64,000 nt of DNA from Cohnella zeiphila (lineage in GTDB: Bacteria; Bacillota; Bacilli; Paenibacillales; Paenibacillaceae). The notes under the pieces were generated by a model. The model ran no database searches and was not told the DNA's origin. It saw nothing but the letters and a program-made list of their open reading frames with translations. Where the stretch lies: the NCBI RefSeq assembly GCF_014212055.1, contig NZ_JACJVO010000021.1, positions 124,001-188,000 on the forward strand, written 5' to 3'. This document shows positions 52,595-61,859 of this stretch, in pieces (the first letter of the stretch is position 1; every line of letters begins with the position of its first letter). The translations under genes were made by a program, and so were the position numbers.

Positions 52595-53494
52595 ATGAAG
52601 AGGAAGCATTGGTTAGGAACAACTGTATTTTTGTTGGCAATGTTATTGGTTGGGAGCTTGTCGGCTTGGGCTACGCCTAAAGAAAATCTAGAATTTCATA
52701 ATTTTGTAGCTCCTCCATCTAATTTTAATGCTTTGACTGCAAGCAACGATGAACTTACACGGTTTGGCCTTCCCAAAAGACCAAATGTAGGGACAGCAGA
52801 ATTTGAAATCTGGAAAAAGGCCGTGGTAGGTAGTAAAAGAGTTGACTCAAATCCTGTCGCAATACCTGGCCTTCAATTTGGTTTAACTACTTCAACTAGT
52901 CATAATTATGCCGGTTACAGAGTTACTGATCCAGGTACTTATACATCTGCAACAACTGTAACTTATGTGCCAGCAGCCGCAAGTAGTGCATCTCAGGTGA
53001 TGGCCACCTGGGCTGGGTTGCATACTGCACCTAATATAATCCAAGCGGGTGCCGCTAACTCCGATAGTGTTTCTACGACTCCCTATTTCTGGTTTGAAGA
53101 TTATCCTGGTCCGGCTTATAAAATTACAGGTCTAACCGCACATAACGGCGATCAGTACTATATCTTGGTAAGTTACGATTCTTCTACCCATAACGCATCT
53201 TATTACATCTCCGATTTTACAACTGGCCAATATACAAATGGAACATTTTCAGCCTCTTACGTGGGAAATACTGACGTAGAATATATCTTAGAGAATCCAA
53301 CATTAAATTATCCTAATATTGGAAGCGTAACTTTCCAATATTGTGGGTACAACAGATCTGGTACCAGTGGGGGCCTTGGTGACGGTGCAACTAACATAAC
53401 AAAATTCATTATGGTAAACTCATCTAATAGTACCGTTTATTCACCTGGTAGTGTTTCATTTGATACCAACTCGTTTACTGTCACACATAGCTAA
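52595..53494 (+). CDS. Bacterial eqolisin (G1-family glutamic peptidase)
   Basis: 299 residues from ATG 52595 after GGAAGGG; upstream extension is unlikely. Signal peptide (LGTTVFLLAMLLVGSLSAWA), a propeptide-like stretch to about 100, then SHNYAGYRV, MATWAGLHTAPNIIQAG and YFWFEDYPG, GDQYYILVSYD, and VEYILENP. The catalytic pair would be Q150 and E233, 83 residues apart, the same spacing as in scytalidoglutamic peptidase (Q53, E136). Such enzymes work at acid pH and are mostly fungal; bacterial members are less studied. Confidence 0.8.
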   Translation: MKRKHWLGTTVFLLAMLLVGSLSAWATPKENLEFHNFVAPPSNFNALTASNDELTRFGLPKRPNVGTAEFEIWKKAVVGSKRVDSNPVAIPGLQFGLTTSTSHNYAGYRVTDPGTYTSATTVTYVPAAASSASQVMATWAGLHTAPNIIQAGAANSDSVSTTPYFWFEDYPGPAYKITGLTAHNGDQYYILVSYDSSTHNASYYISDFTTGQYTNGTFSASYVGNTDVEYILENPTLNYPNIGSVTFQYCGYNRSGTSGGLGDGATNITKFIMVNSSNSTVYSPGSVSFDTNSFTVTHS

Positions 53495-53565
53495 TAAATT
53501 GTGTTCTAGTTTGAAATAATGCCTCCTTAACTTCTCCGTGAAATGTCACTCTTGTTGGTTTTTGA

Positions 53566-53607
53566 AAGGCTGTCTCATAAGGTCTGTGACCTGAGAGACA
53601 GCCTTTT
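53566..53607 (+). terminator. Rho-independent terminator
   Basis: AAGGCTGTCTC and GAGACAGCCTTTT arms after the eqolisin gene. Confidence 0.85.
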
Positions 53608-53671
53608 CAATTACGGCAATTAGAAACTGAGTTATTCTGAAATTCCCCTTTTGAATTCCCCCCAGTTCGTT

Positions 53672-54354
53672 CTTTCGTCCGTTATGCGGACGACTGCAAC
53701 ATCTTCGTTGCAAGCAAACGCGCCGGAGAACGGGTCATGGCGTCGGTCATTCACTTTGTGGAAGGAAAGCTGAGACTGAAAGTGAACCGGGAAAAGTGCG
53801 CGGTAGCACGGCCTTGGAAACGCAAGTTTCTGGGGTTTAGTTTCCTGAGCAACAAGCAGGCGACGATTCGGCTGGCCCCGAAAACGATCTCTCGGTTCAA
53901 AGACAAAGTCCGCGAACTGACGAGCCGCACAAGGCTATTGCCGATGGAGAAGCGGATAAACCAGTTGAATCGCTATATGATGGAGTGGCTAGGCTATTTC
54001 CGACTGGCTGCCGCGAAGAGCCATCTTATACAATTCGACGGCTGGATTCGCAGACGGCTGCGCATGTGCCTGTGGAAGCAATGGAAACGAGTACGAACAC
54101 GAATCCGCGAACTTAGGGCGCTGAACGTGCCGGAATGGGCCTGTTTCGTCATGGCCAACTCCCGACGCGGTCCATGGGAAATGTCTCGTGTCACGAACAC
54201 AGCCCTTCCGACTTCCTATTGGGAAGCGAAAGGGCTTAAGAGTCTGCTTTCTCGCTATTTAGAACTTTGTTAACCTTTTGGAACCGCCGTAGGCGGACCC
54301 GCATGTACGGTGGTGTGAGAGGACGGGGGCTAGCCGCCGCCTCCTACTCGATTT
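53672..54354 (+). pseudogene. 5'-truncated group II intron with maturase C-terminus
   Basis: Begins abruptly in the reverse transcriptase gene at FVRYADDCNIFVASKRAGE and continues through the maturase domain (LNRYMMEWLGYFRLAAAKSH) to a stop at 54273, then domain V and VI and a TACTCGAT end. Closely related to 26860-28748 but not identical. 5' truncation during reverse transcription is typical of retro-insertion. Confidence 0.85.
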
Positions 54355-54539
54355 TTGCCAAAACTAAGGTGGTTAACAAAAAAATCATCCGATCACAAAA
54401 ATTGTGGGATCCCTTGAATGAACAAAGGAATGGCTTCATAAAAAGTGCGGATATACATACGTTTTCGCATCTGCTAATTTCGATTTGCCGGCATCTTTGT
54501 GGTAATTCAAGCAGCTAATGTTGAAGGGAAAGTCGTTTT

Positions 54540-55639
54540 AGCTTAATACGAGCATCGGCCGTTGTAAATTGCCAATCCACGCCTTTCTGGTGCTGGTTTC
54601 GAGCACTTTCCCATGCCGCCAACTCGTGCGCCAACTCAGAATTAGAAGGGATGCGTCGCCCCAAACATTGGCTGGTCATCACGCTGAGCTCAATCTCCGC
54701 GATATTCAGCCAACTGTCGTGTTAGGGCGTGTTGTGGATCTCCAATCGCTTCGCCAACCGCCTGGCGGTTTCAGGCTCAAACGCTTGATAGAGGGAGGCG
54801 ATGGAATGGGTGTTCAGATTGTCCATGACCAATTTGATCTTCGGCACATTCGGATAATGAACGTTCAGCAGTTCACGAACCTGCTCCGCCCAGTCGATGT
54901 TGCTCCCGTACCGCAACATGTCGCCAACCTGCCAAGGGTTCCGTAAAGACAATGATGCTGCAAGTTCCTTGTCGAACATATTCACTGTCTTCCCGACGTG
55001 GCTTGGCGGCCTTCATCGGAATCGGTTCACGAGCTTCGTCCAGCAGTTGAAATGGCTTTTCATCCATGCAAATCACCGGGCAATTGACATCGTAAGGTGA
55101 TTTAGACGTCCAACACATCTTCCATAGCGGCGACAAACGCTGCGTGTTGCTCAGGTGGAATGCACCAGCATTTACGAAGGTGAGGCTTGAGTTTGTTTTT
55201 TTAAGACCTTCCAGACGGTTTCGTAGGAGATGCTGTCGATGTAGTTCAGTTCGACCGCCCGATCGGCAAGCAGATCCAAAGTCCAACGGCTTCTTCCATC
55301 CGGCGGAGTGCTGCAACTCAGCGCGATGATTTTTGCTTCGACTTCGCCCGTCACTTTCGGAGCTACGGGCGGTGTAAGTCGTTTCTTTCGACCGATCGCG
55401 CCTTCCCACCCTTTGTCGGCATACGCTTTTCGAACGTTATACACGGTGTTAATGTGTACCTGTAGACGCTCGGCAATCTCTAACTCTTTTAAGCAACCGC
55501 CTAGCCTGTTTTCATCCGCAGCTAACAGGATTTGCGCTCGACGAATGGATCGGGCCGCAGCTTTAGCTTTGGAAATGATGGCACGCAATTTCTCGCGTTC
55601 TTCGGTCGTTAAGCGAACAGGATGTTGGATGGGTCGCAT
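54540..55639 (-). pseudogene. IS630-family transposase, frameshifted
   Basis: ATG 55639 begins MRPIQHPVRLTTEEREKLRA and a helix-turn-helix ([20 protein letters not shown]); the frame breaks near 55195. Then [20 protein letters not shown] (DDE first region) and, after another shift, VMDNLNTHSIASLYQAFEP, and finally LNIAEIELSVMTSQCL. All IS630 motifs are present but spread over three frames. 54355-54539 has no gene. Confidence 0.85.
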
Positions 55640-55832
55640 TTATGATAACCTCTTTTTGGCACTACTATACCAGATCCATCCAATCTATACGATTAGCATT
55701 GAGAAAGTACTAGAATGGGCCAGAATGCTTAGCGGTGAAATGTCAAGAGGGTGACGAAAACGAATTGGAAATAAAACCTGGGTTAATAGCAATGCCAAGT
55801 GAGAAAAGGGTACATCAAATCAAGCTTGCATC

Positions 55833-55860
55833 AACTGTAAAATATAACCATATTACAGTT
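55833..55860 (+). promoter_or_regulatory. Inverted repeat upstream of the ABC operon
   Basis: AACTGTAA and TTACAGTT, 8-bp arms 12 nt apart, 58 bp before the first permease. A possible operator; its protein is unknown. Confidence 0.4.
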
Positions 55861-55917
55861 GAGGCTGGAAACGGTCTCAAACCAAGCTTCAAAAACTACT
55901 ATACGAGGGGAACACTC

Positions 55918-56886
55918 ATGGAATCTACAGCCGGACATAAAGCCAGCATTCCGACTGAAGCGGCAGGGTTGGCTGCGCAGAAGCCGCGATGGCTAAGGCG
56001 CTTACGCAAGGATCAATATTTATACCTCATGTTAGTTCCTGTAATGCTTTATTTCATTCTCTTCAAGTACGCACCGCTGTTCGGCGAAGTGATGGCCTTC
56101 AAAAATTATCGGTTGTCTGAGGGAATTTGGGGAAGTCCCTGGGTCGGATTGGAGCAATTCCGGAAGCTGTTCACCAGTCCCGATTTCGTTCAAATTCTCA
56201 GAAATACGCTCCTGTTGAACCTGTACAATTTGTTGTTTGCGTTTCCCGTTCCGATCGTTCTGGCGCTGATGCTGAACGAGCTTCGTTCGGAAGTATACAA
56301 GAGAGTTTTGCAAAATCTCCTGTATATTCCGCACTTTATGTCTTGGATCGTGCTTGGCAGCATCGTTATTGCGGTACTGTCTCCCAGCACGGGCATCGTG
56401 AATGCGGTCCTGAAATTTTTCGGAGTGGAGCCTATCTATTTTATGGCAAGTACGTTCTGGTGGCCGATCTCCTTTGTCGGATCGAGCATCTGGCGGGATG
56501 CGGGATTCGGAACGATTCTGTACTTGGCCGCGATGGCGTCCGTGAATCCGCAGTTGTACGAAGCCGCAGCGATCGACGGAGCGAGCAGATGGCGGCAAAT
56601 CTGGCATGTGACGCTGCCGGGCATTCGCAGCACGATCGCCATTTTGCTTGTTCTGCAGATGGGCCATATGATGGATGTCGGTTTCGAACAAGTGTATACG
56701 CTGCAAAATTCGGCTGTCGGCAGCGTGTCCGAAGTTATCAGCACGTATGTCTATAAACGGGGGATCGTCGGGCTGCAGTACAGCTACACGACAGCGCTCG
56801 GCTTGTTTCAATCGGTCGTATCCCTGATCCTGGTCGTGGCGGTCAACCGATTCATACGTGCGATGGGGGAACGGGGGTTATGGTGA
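55918..56886 (+). CDS. lplB: ABC sugar/polysaccharide permease (LplB type)
   Basis: 322 residues, ATG after GAGGGGA; an upstream extension of the frame lacks a good start. Six membrane segments, first near 40-60. The EAA loop is visible as YEAAAIDGASRWRQIWHVTLPGI. LplB-like permeases import oligosaccharides with YtcP/LplC and a lipoprotein. First gene of a five-gene row. Confidence 0.93.
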   Translation: MESTAGHKASIPTEAAGLAAQKPRWLRRLRKDQYLYLMLVPVMLYFILFKYAPLFGEVMAFKNYRLSEGIWGSPWVGLEQFRKLFTSPDFVQILRNTLLLNLYNLLFAFPVPIVLALMLNELRSEVYKRVLQNLLYIPHFMSWIVLGSIVIAVLSPSTGIVNAVLKFFGVEPIYFMASTFWWPISFVGSSIWRDAGFGTILYLAAMASVNPQLYEAAAIDGASRWRQIWHVTLPGIRSTIAILLVLQMGHMMDVGFEQVYTLQNSAVGSVSEVISTYVYKRGIVGLQYSYTTALGLFQSVVSLILVVAVNRFIRAMGERGLW

Positions 56887-56887
56887 G

Positions 56888-57760
56888 ATGATGCAGGCAT
56901 CCGGATGGTTCCGTTGGTTGAACGCTTTTTTGTTGGGATGTTTCGCGTGCGCCGCGTTGTTTCCGTTCATTAACATCTTGGCGGTGTCCTTCAGCAGCAG
57001 CCGTGCCATCAATGCGGGGGAAGTGTCGCTATGGCCGATCGAATTCAATCTGGACGCCTACCGCAATTTGATTGCGGACGGGCAGCTGCTGGTGGCAATG
57101 AGAAATTCGCTGGTAATCACCATGGTCGGCACGGCCTTCAACATGCTGTTTACCGTGCTGGCCGCGTATCCGTTGTCGAAGCGGCGGCTTCAAGGAAGAA
57201 ATGTTATGCTGATGGGTATTTTGTTTACGATGCTGTTCGGCGGCGGGCTCATTCCGAACTTTCTGCTGATCAGTTCGCTTGGTCTGGTCAATTCCTACTG
57301 GGGGCTTTGGCTGCCGGCGCTTATCAGCGCTTACAACATGTTTGTCATGAAATCGTTCTTCGAGGGGCTGCCGGAAGAGCTGGAGGAATCCGCAGCTATC
57401 GACGGCGCCAAGGATTGGATGATCCTGTGGAGAATCATTCTGCCGATCTCCATGCCCGTCATTGCGGCTTTGACCCTCTTCTACGCCGTGGGATGGTGGA
57501 ACAATTATTTTAATGTTCTGATCTACATCAAAAGCACCGACAAGCTGTCCCTTACGGTCAAGCTGTACCAAATGCTGCAGAACGTAAGCTCGGAGCTGCT
57601 CCGGACGACGAATGGGGAAGGCGCCTTGCAAACGACGATCACACCGGAAGGGATTCGTGCCGCATCGATCGTGATCGCGGTTTTGCCGATTCTGTGCGTG
57701 TATCCGTTCTTGCAGAAGCATTTTGTCAAAGGAGTCCTGATGGGCTCGGTGAAGGGTTGA
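56888..57760 (+). CDS. ABC sugar permease (YtcP/LplC type)
   Basis: 290 residues; ATG at 56888, 1 bp after the preceding stop. Six membrane segments with the EAA loop LEESAAIDGAKDWMILWRIILP. Pairs with the LplB-like permease. Most residues fit the carbohydrate-uptake CUT1 family. Confidence 0.93.
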   Translation: MMQASGWFRWLNAFLLGCFACAALFPFINILAVSFSSSRAINAGEVSLWPIEFNLDAYRNLIADGQLLVAMRNSLVITMVGTAFNMLFTVLAAYPLSKRRLQGRNVMLMGILFTMLFGGGLIPNFLLISSLGLVNSYWGLWLPALISAYNMFVMKSFFEGLPEELEESAAIDGAKDWMILWRIILPISMPVIAALTLFYAVGWWNNYFNVLIYIKSTDKLSLTVKLYQMLQNVSSELLRTTNGEGALQTTITPEGIRAASIVIAVLPILCVYPFLQKHFVKGVLMGSVKG

Positions 57761-57831
57761 GGTCATAAGAGCCTTGCGGCCTTGTGATAGATTGCTAGAT
57801 GATTTAAGGTTAAAAATTGAGGAGGAGTCAA

Positions 57832-59448
57832 ATGAACTTGAATGTAAAAAAATGGGCAGCCGCGATCTTGCCTTTGTGTCTGTCCGCAGCCGTATTGTTC
57901 TCCGGGTGCTCGAAAAGCGGCACGCCGGCTAACGGCAGCACGGCAACGGTTAACGGCAGTACCGCGGCGTCGACAGCCAGCAGCCAGGGGGACAAGTACG
58001 ACAGCTTGCCGAAAGATGTAAGCATTTCCATGTTCGACCGGGGGCAAGTGTCGAGCGATGAGGGAACGTACGAGGATAACCGTTGGGTGAAGTGGATTCG
58101 CGAGCAGTCCGGCATCAATCTAACCGTTGTGCCCGTGCCGCGCAACCAGGCGCAGGATAAGCTGAACGTGCTGATCGCATCCAATCAGGCTCCCGACTTG
58201 ATCTGGGAATACGACCGCAATTACATCGGAAACCTGGTGTCGCAGGGCGTTATTCAGCCGTTGGACGACTACATCGATAAATACAGCACGTCTTACAAAA
58301 AATACCTGCAGGAAAACCCGGATTTGAAGCCGTATATTACATTCGACGGCAAGATCTATGCAATGACGACACGCCGGACCATCAGCAGCATCGCCAATCA
58401 CGGCATCTGGATCCGGCAGGACTGGCTCGACAAGCTGAAGCTTAAGACGCCGACGACCATCGAGGAATTAATCGCGGTCGCCCAGGCGTTCAAGGACGGG
58501 GATCCAGACGGCAACGGGAAAGCGGATACCGTGCCCATTGTCGGCTATACGACGAACGATGTGTATGCCGCGCTGTTCGGCACCGACTATTACGATTGGT
58601 ATCTGCAAGACGGCCAAATGAAATTCGGCCCCACGCTGGACAACTTCGGCGATGCGCTGGCTGCCGAGAAAACGATCTATGAGCAGGGATTGGCCGACAA
58701 AGAATATTTTACGGACAACGACAATTCCCGCGCGAAGCAGCTCTGGACTACGGGCAAGGCCGGCATCCTGCTCGGCCAATGGGGAAATATGACGACCAGC
58801 CTGAACCGGGATTTGCTGACGAACGATCCGAATGCGAAGCCCGTACCGCTTGAGCCGGTAGCGACGAAATACGGGAAGTTCGGCCTGTATCAGGAAACTC
58901 CCGCTTACATTTATGTAACTTTCAATAAAGATATGAAGAATCCGAAAGCCGCCATGGAATATTTGGACTGGTTGATGGATAAAGGCTGGTTTACGCTGAC
59001 AAACGGCCTGGAGGGCGTTCATTATAAACTGGCGAACGGCGTGCCGCAGCAACTGGATGCGGATAAATTCGCGAAAGAAGTGAAATACGCGAACGAATAC
59101 GCGTTGCTTAAACCGGCTGTGGAAAAACCGGAAGACCTGATTGTCAAAGCGGCGCAGGACCCGCTGTCCCAGCAGTTGGCAAAGCTGGAGGCCGATTCGC
59201 TTCAAATCGCTTTGAAAAACAAATTCCGGCGCGATATTCCGTATCAGCCGAACATTACCGAGATTAACGAACTGAAGTCGTCGTTCCTGAAGACCGTTCT
59301 TGATATCCGTGCGAAGACCGTTACCCGCAAGGATTATACTGCGGAAGAAGCTCTCGCGGATATCCGCAAAGAATGGAAGCGCTTAGGCGGCGACCAGGCC
59401 GAACAATTGGCGCAGGATTGGTACGAGAAGAATAAGGCGAACTTTTAA
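57832..59448 (+). CDS. Extracellular solute-binding lipoprotein
   Basis: 538 residues, ATG after GAGGAGG. Lipobox LFSGC with C26 for lipid attachment, a Ser/Thr-rich linker, then a large solute-binding domain of the LipO/YtcQ type (TWEYDRNYIGNLV-like and WIRQDWLDKLKLKTPTTIEEL). It captures oligosaccharide for the two permeases; the ATPase gene is elsewhere, as usual for this family. Confidence 0.92.
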   Translation: MNLNVKKWAAAILPLCLSAAVLFSGCSKSGTPANGSTATVNGSTAASTASSQGDKYDSLPKDVSISMFDRGQVSSDEGTYEDNRWVKWIREQSGINLTVVPVPRNQAQDKLNVLIASNQAPDLIWEYDRNYIGNLVSQGVIQPLDDYIDKYSTSYKKYLQENPDLKPYITFDGKIYAMTTRRTISSIANHGIWIRQDWLDKLKLKTPTTIEELIAVAQAFKDGDPDGNGKADTVPIVGYTTNDVYAALFGTDYYDWYLQDGQMKFGPTLDNFGDALAAEKTIYEQGLADKEYFTDNDNSRAKQLWTTGKAGILLGQWGNMTTSLNRDLLTNDPNAKPVPLEPVATKYGKFGLYQETPAYIYVTFNKDMKNPKAAMEYLDWLMDKGWFTLTNGLEGVHYKLANGVPQQLDADKFAKEVKYANEYALLKPAVEKPEDLIVKAAQDPLSQQLAKLEADSLQIALKNKFRRDIPYQPNITEINELKSSFLKTVLDIRAKTVTRKDYTAEEALADIRKEWKRLGGDQAEQLAQDWYEKNKANF

Positions 59449-59478
59449 CTAAACGGATAACGACCGGGGGAACAGGGC

Positions 59479-61830
59479 ATGGGCATCTTGCGGAATCAAT
59501 CGACAAAAAAGACCGTCATCGTGCTGTTATTGCTTCTGTTCCTCGTCGTTTCCATGATCTCCTTTTTATCGTATCGAGTGGCGACCAACCGGCTGAAATA
59601 CGAGTCGACGAGCACCCATATGGCGCTGCTCAGCCAGATCGACAACAAGATGGAGCTCGTTCTTCAGGAGATCAACAAAGAATCGATCGATATTCTCGGA
59701 AACGAGGATGTCAAGAGGTTTTTCGATGATAATTTGAACGACCAGGAGAGCCTCGACAATACCTACCGACTCAACAATTACTTCGCCCGCTTCGTCAATG
59801 CCGGCGAATACGTGTATTCCGTCGATTTGTATTCGTACGTCCGGAAGCGGTTCTTCTCGGGGACCCCGCTGAACGACGGGCATATCACGAAAGATGATGA
59901 TTGGATTCGTCCGTTCGAGAAGTTTGACGGTTATTCGAGTTGGCTGCCGACACGGAAGCTGTTGCTCAACGAATCGAATTTTCCGATCTACCGGAACGTT
60001 GTGACCCTCGTCCGCTCCTATCCGCTTATTCATTCGCCGGGTTACCGGCGCGGGGCGGTGGCAGTCAACATCAAGGAAGATGCGCTTTATCGTTTGCTGA
60101 CGGATGCCAATAATCGAAGCCTGGGCAGTCTCTATCTCCTGGATTCGAACGGGCATGTCGTATCGAGCGCGGACAAAAAGTTGGTCGGACAGGATATGCA
60201 TCAATCGGACATTATGGCGAAGGTTCTACAAGGCGAGCGTGAAGGGCGTTTTCAAGCGACGTTCGAGCATGTGCCGAGTTCGGTGTTTTATGTGACATCG
60301 GCTTATACCGGCTGGAAAATCGTCAATATCGTGCCCGACGTCCAATTGGACCAGCCGCTCATCACGGTTAGGAACGCCTTGCTGGTCATTGCCGTGATTC
60401 TGTTTGCAGTAGCCGGCCTCATGACCGTATTGGTCGGCCGGTGGACGTTCAAACCGCTGAATCGGTTAATCGCCAACCTGTCCAAGAAGATGAAAGCCCA
60501 TCCGCTGTATGCCGTATCCGACTGGGATACGGGCAACGAGTTTACCAATTTCGAGAACATGGTGCAGCATATTTTGTCGGACAGCGAAAGGCTACAGATG
60601 CAGATCAAGGTAAGCAAACCGATCATGAAATGGCGGCTCCTGATGGAGCTCTTAACCGATTATCACGCAATTAACCGGTCTGTTTCGCAGTATATGGAGA
60701 TGGTCGGCGTGCAGCTGTATCGGAACCGTTTTATCGTCATGAGCGTGGAATTCGACCGAAAATCGGAAATCGCGTCAAGCCGGGATTTGCACCTCTACGC
60801 TTACGGCTTATGCAACGTTGCGGAAGAACTGATCAATGCGGAAAGCAAAGGTGCGGCCATCGAATGGGAGGACGGCCAATGCGCCATTATTCTCAGCTTC
60901 GATGACGATGATTCCGAAGAGCATTCGCTGTACGCCATGGCTGTAGCAGATATGCTGAAAAATTACATTCAGGGGCATTTCAAAAAGACGGTGACGATCG
61001 GAATCGGCCCGGAGGTTTACCGGATGGAGGACATTCATCTGTCCCACAAGCAATCGATGGAAACGCTGAAGTATAAGCTGGTCATGGGACCCAACGCGAT
61101 TATTACCGCCGACGATCTTCCCGATTACAGCGCGGGAGAGTTTCATCGCTTGTTCGCCTTCACCGACAACATGATCGACTCCATCAAAGTTCTCGATGAA
61201 GAGAAGCTGCGCCAGCAGGTGCGGGAATGGTTCGATTCGCTGGCCTCCTCCAATGTGCGGCCCGATATCATCAAGCAGCTTGTCGTGCAGCTGCTTATGA
61301 AAGCGGCTGTTGTGGCAAGCGACATCGGGGTGCTGCGAGAGGATCTGGCCCCCGCGCAGGAAGTTAATGAAACGCTGGAGCAATACGAAAGCCTGGAGCA
61401 GATCGCGGATTTTGTCACCAGCATTTTGGCCGATTTTATCGATCGAATCCGAACTCGGCGACACAATCGGGAGAAAAACGAAGCGATCGAAAAAATCATG
61501 CGCTATATCCAGAAAAATTACATGAGCCATGAAATGTCCCTGAGTTATCTATCATCCCAATTTCATATCAGCGTCTCCCACCTGAGCAAAATGTTTAAAG
61601 ACTACACCGGCGGCAACTTTATCGATTACCTGATGGAAATACGGATCGAGAAAGCGAAAGAAATGCTTGCCGGCGGCAACGGGAAAATCCGCGACATTGC
61701 CGAATCGGTAGGGTACAACAACGTCAACAGCTTCACCCGTATCTTTAAAAAGATAACCGGCTTGACCCCGAGCGAATATCGGGAGCGGGAATGGGACAAA
61801 GAGGAAGAGAGAGAGGACCGTGTTTTGTAA
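59479..61830 (+). CDS. Membrane AraC-family regulator (YesS type)
   Basis: 783 residues, ATG after GGGGGA. A transmembrane helix at about 12-34, an extracellular Cache-like sensor, a second one near 295-315, then a cytosolic linker and a C-terminal AraC helix-turn-helix (YLSSQFHISVSHLSKMFKDY, then IRDIAESVGYNNVNSFTRIF and GLTPSEYR). Such proteins sense sugars outside and switch on the adjacent uptake and hydrolase genes. Confidence 0.92.
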   Translation: MGILRNQSTKKTVIVLLLLLFLVVSMISFLSYRVATNRLKYESTSTHMALLSQIDNKMELVLQEINKESIDILGNEDVKRFFDDNLNDQESLDNTYRLNNYFARFVNAGEYVYSVDLYSYVRKRFFSGTPLNDGHITKDDDWIRPFEKFDGYSSWLPTRKLLLNESNFPIYRNVVTLVRSYPLIHSPGYRRGAVAVNIKEDALYRLLTDANNRSLGSLYLLDSNGHVVSSADKKLVGQDMHQSDIMAKVLQGEREGRFQATFEHVPSSVFYVTSAYTGWKIVNIVPDVQLDQPLITVRNALLVIAVILFAVAGLMTVLVGRWTFKPLNRLIANLSKKMKAHPLYAVSDWDTGNEFTNFENMVQHILSDSERLQMQIKVSKPIMKWRLLMELLTDYHAINRSVSQYMEMVGVQLYRNRFIVMSVEFDRKSEIASSRDLHLYAYGLCNVAEELINAESKGAAIEWEDGQCAIILSFDDDDSEEHSLYAMAVADMLKNYIQGHFKKTVTIGIGPEVYRMEDIHLSHKQSMETLKYKLVMGPNAIITADDLPDYSAGEFHRLFAFTDNMIDSIKVLDEEKLRQQVREWFDSLASSNVRPDIIKQLVVQLLMKAAVVASDIGVLREDLAPAQEVNETLEQYESLEQIADFVTSILADFIDRIRTRRHNREKNEAIEKIMRYIQKNYMSHEMSLSYLSSQFHISVSHLSKMFKDYTGGNFIDYLMEIRIEKAKEMLAGGNGKIRDIAESVGYNNVNSFTRIFKKITGLTPSEYREREWDKEEEREDRVL

Positions 61831-61859
61831 ATTCTCGGACAGATAAGGGAGGAAAAAGA

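Noticed and set aside
55735-55917. N-terminal extension of the LplB-like permease by 61 codons
   Set aside because: The extension is not membrane-like or conserved in appearance, while the ATG at 55918 has a good ribosome binding site.
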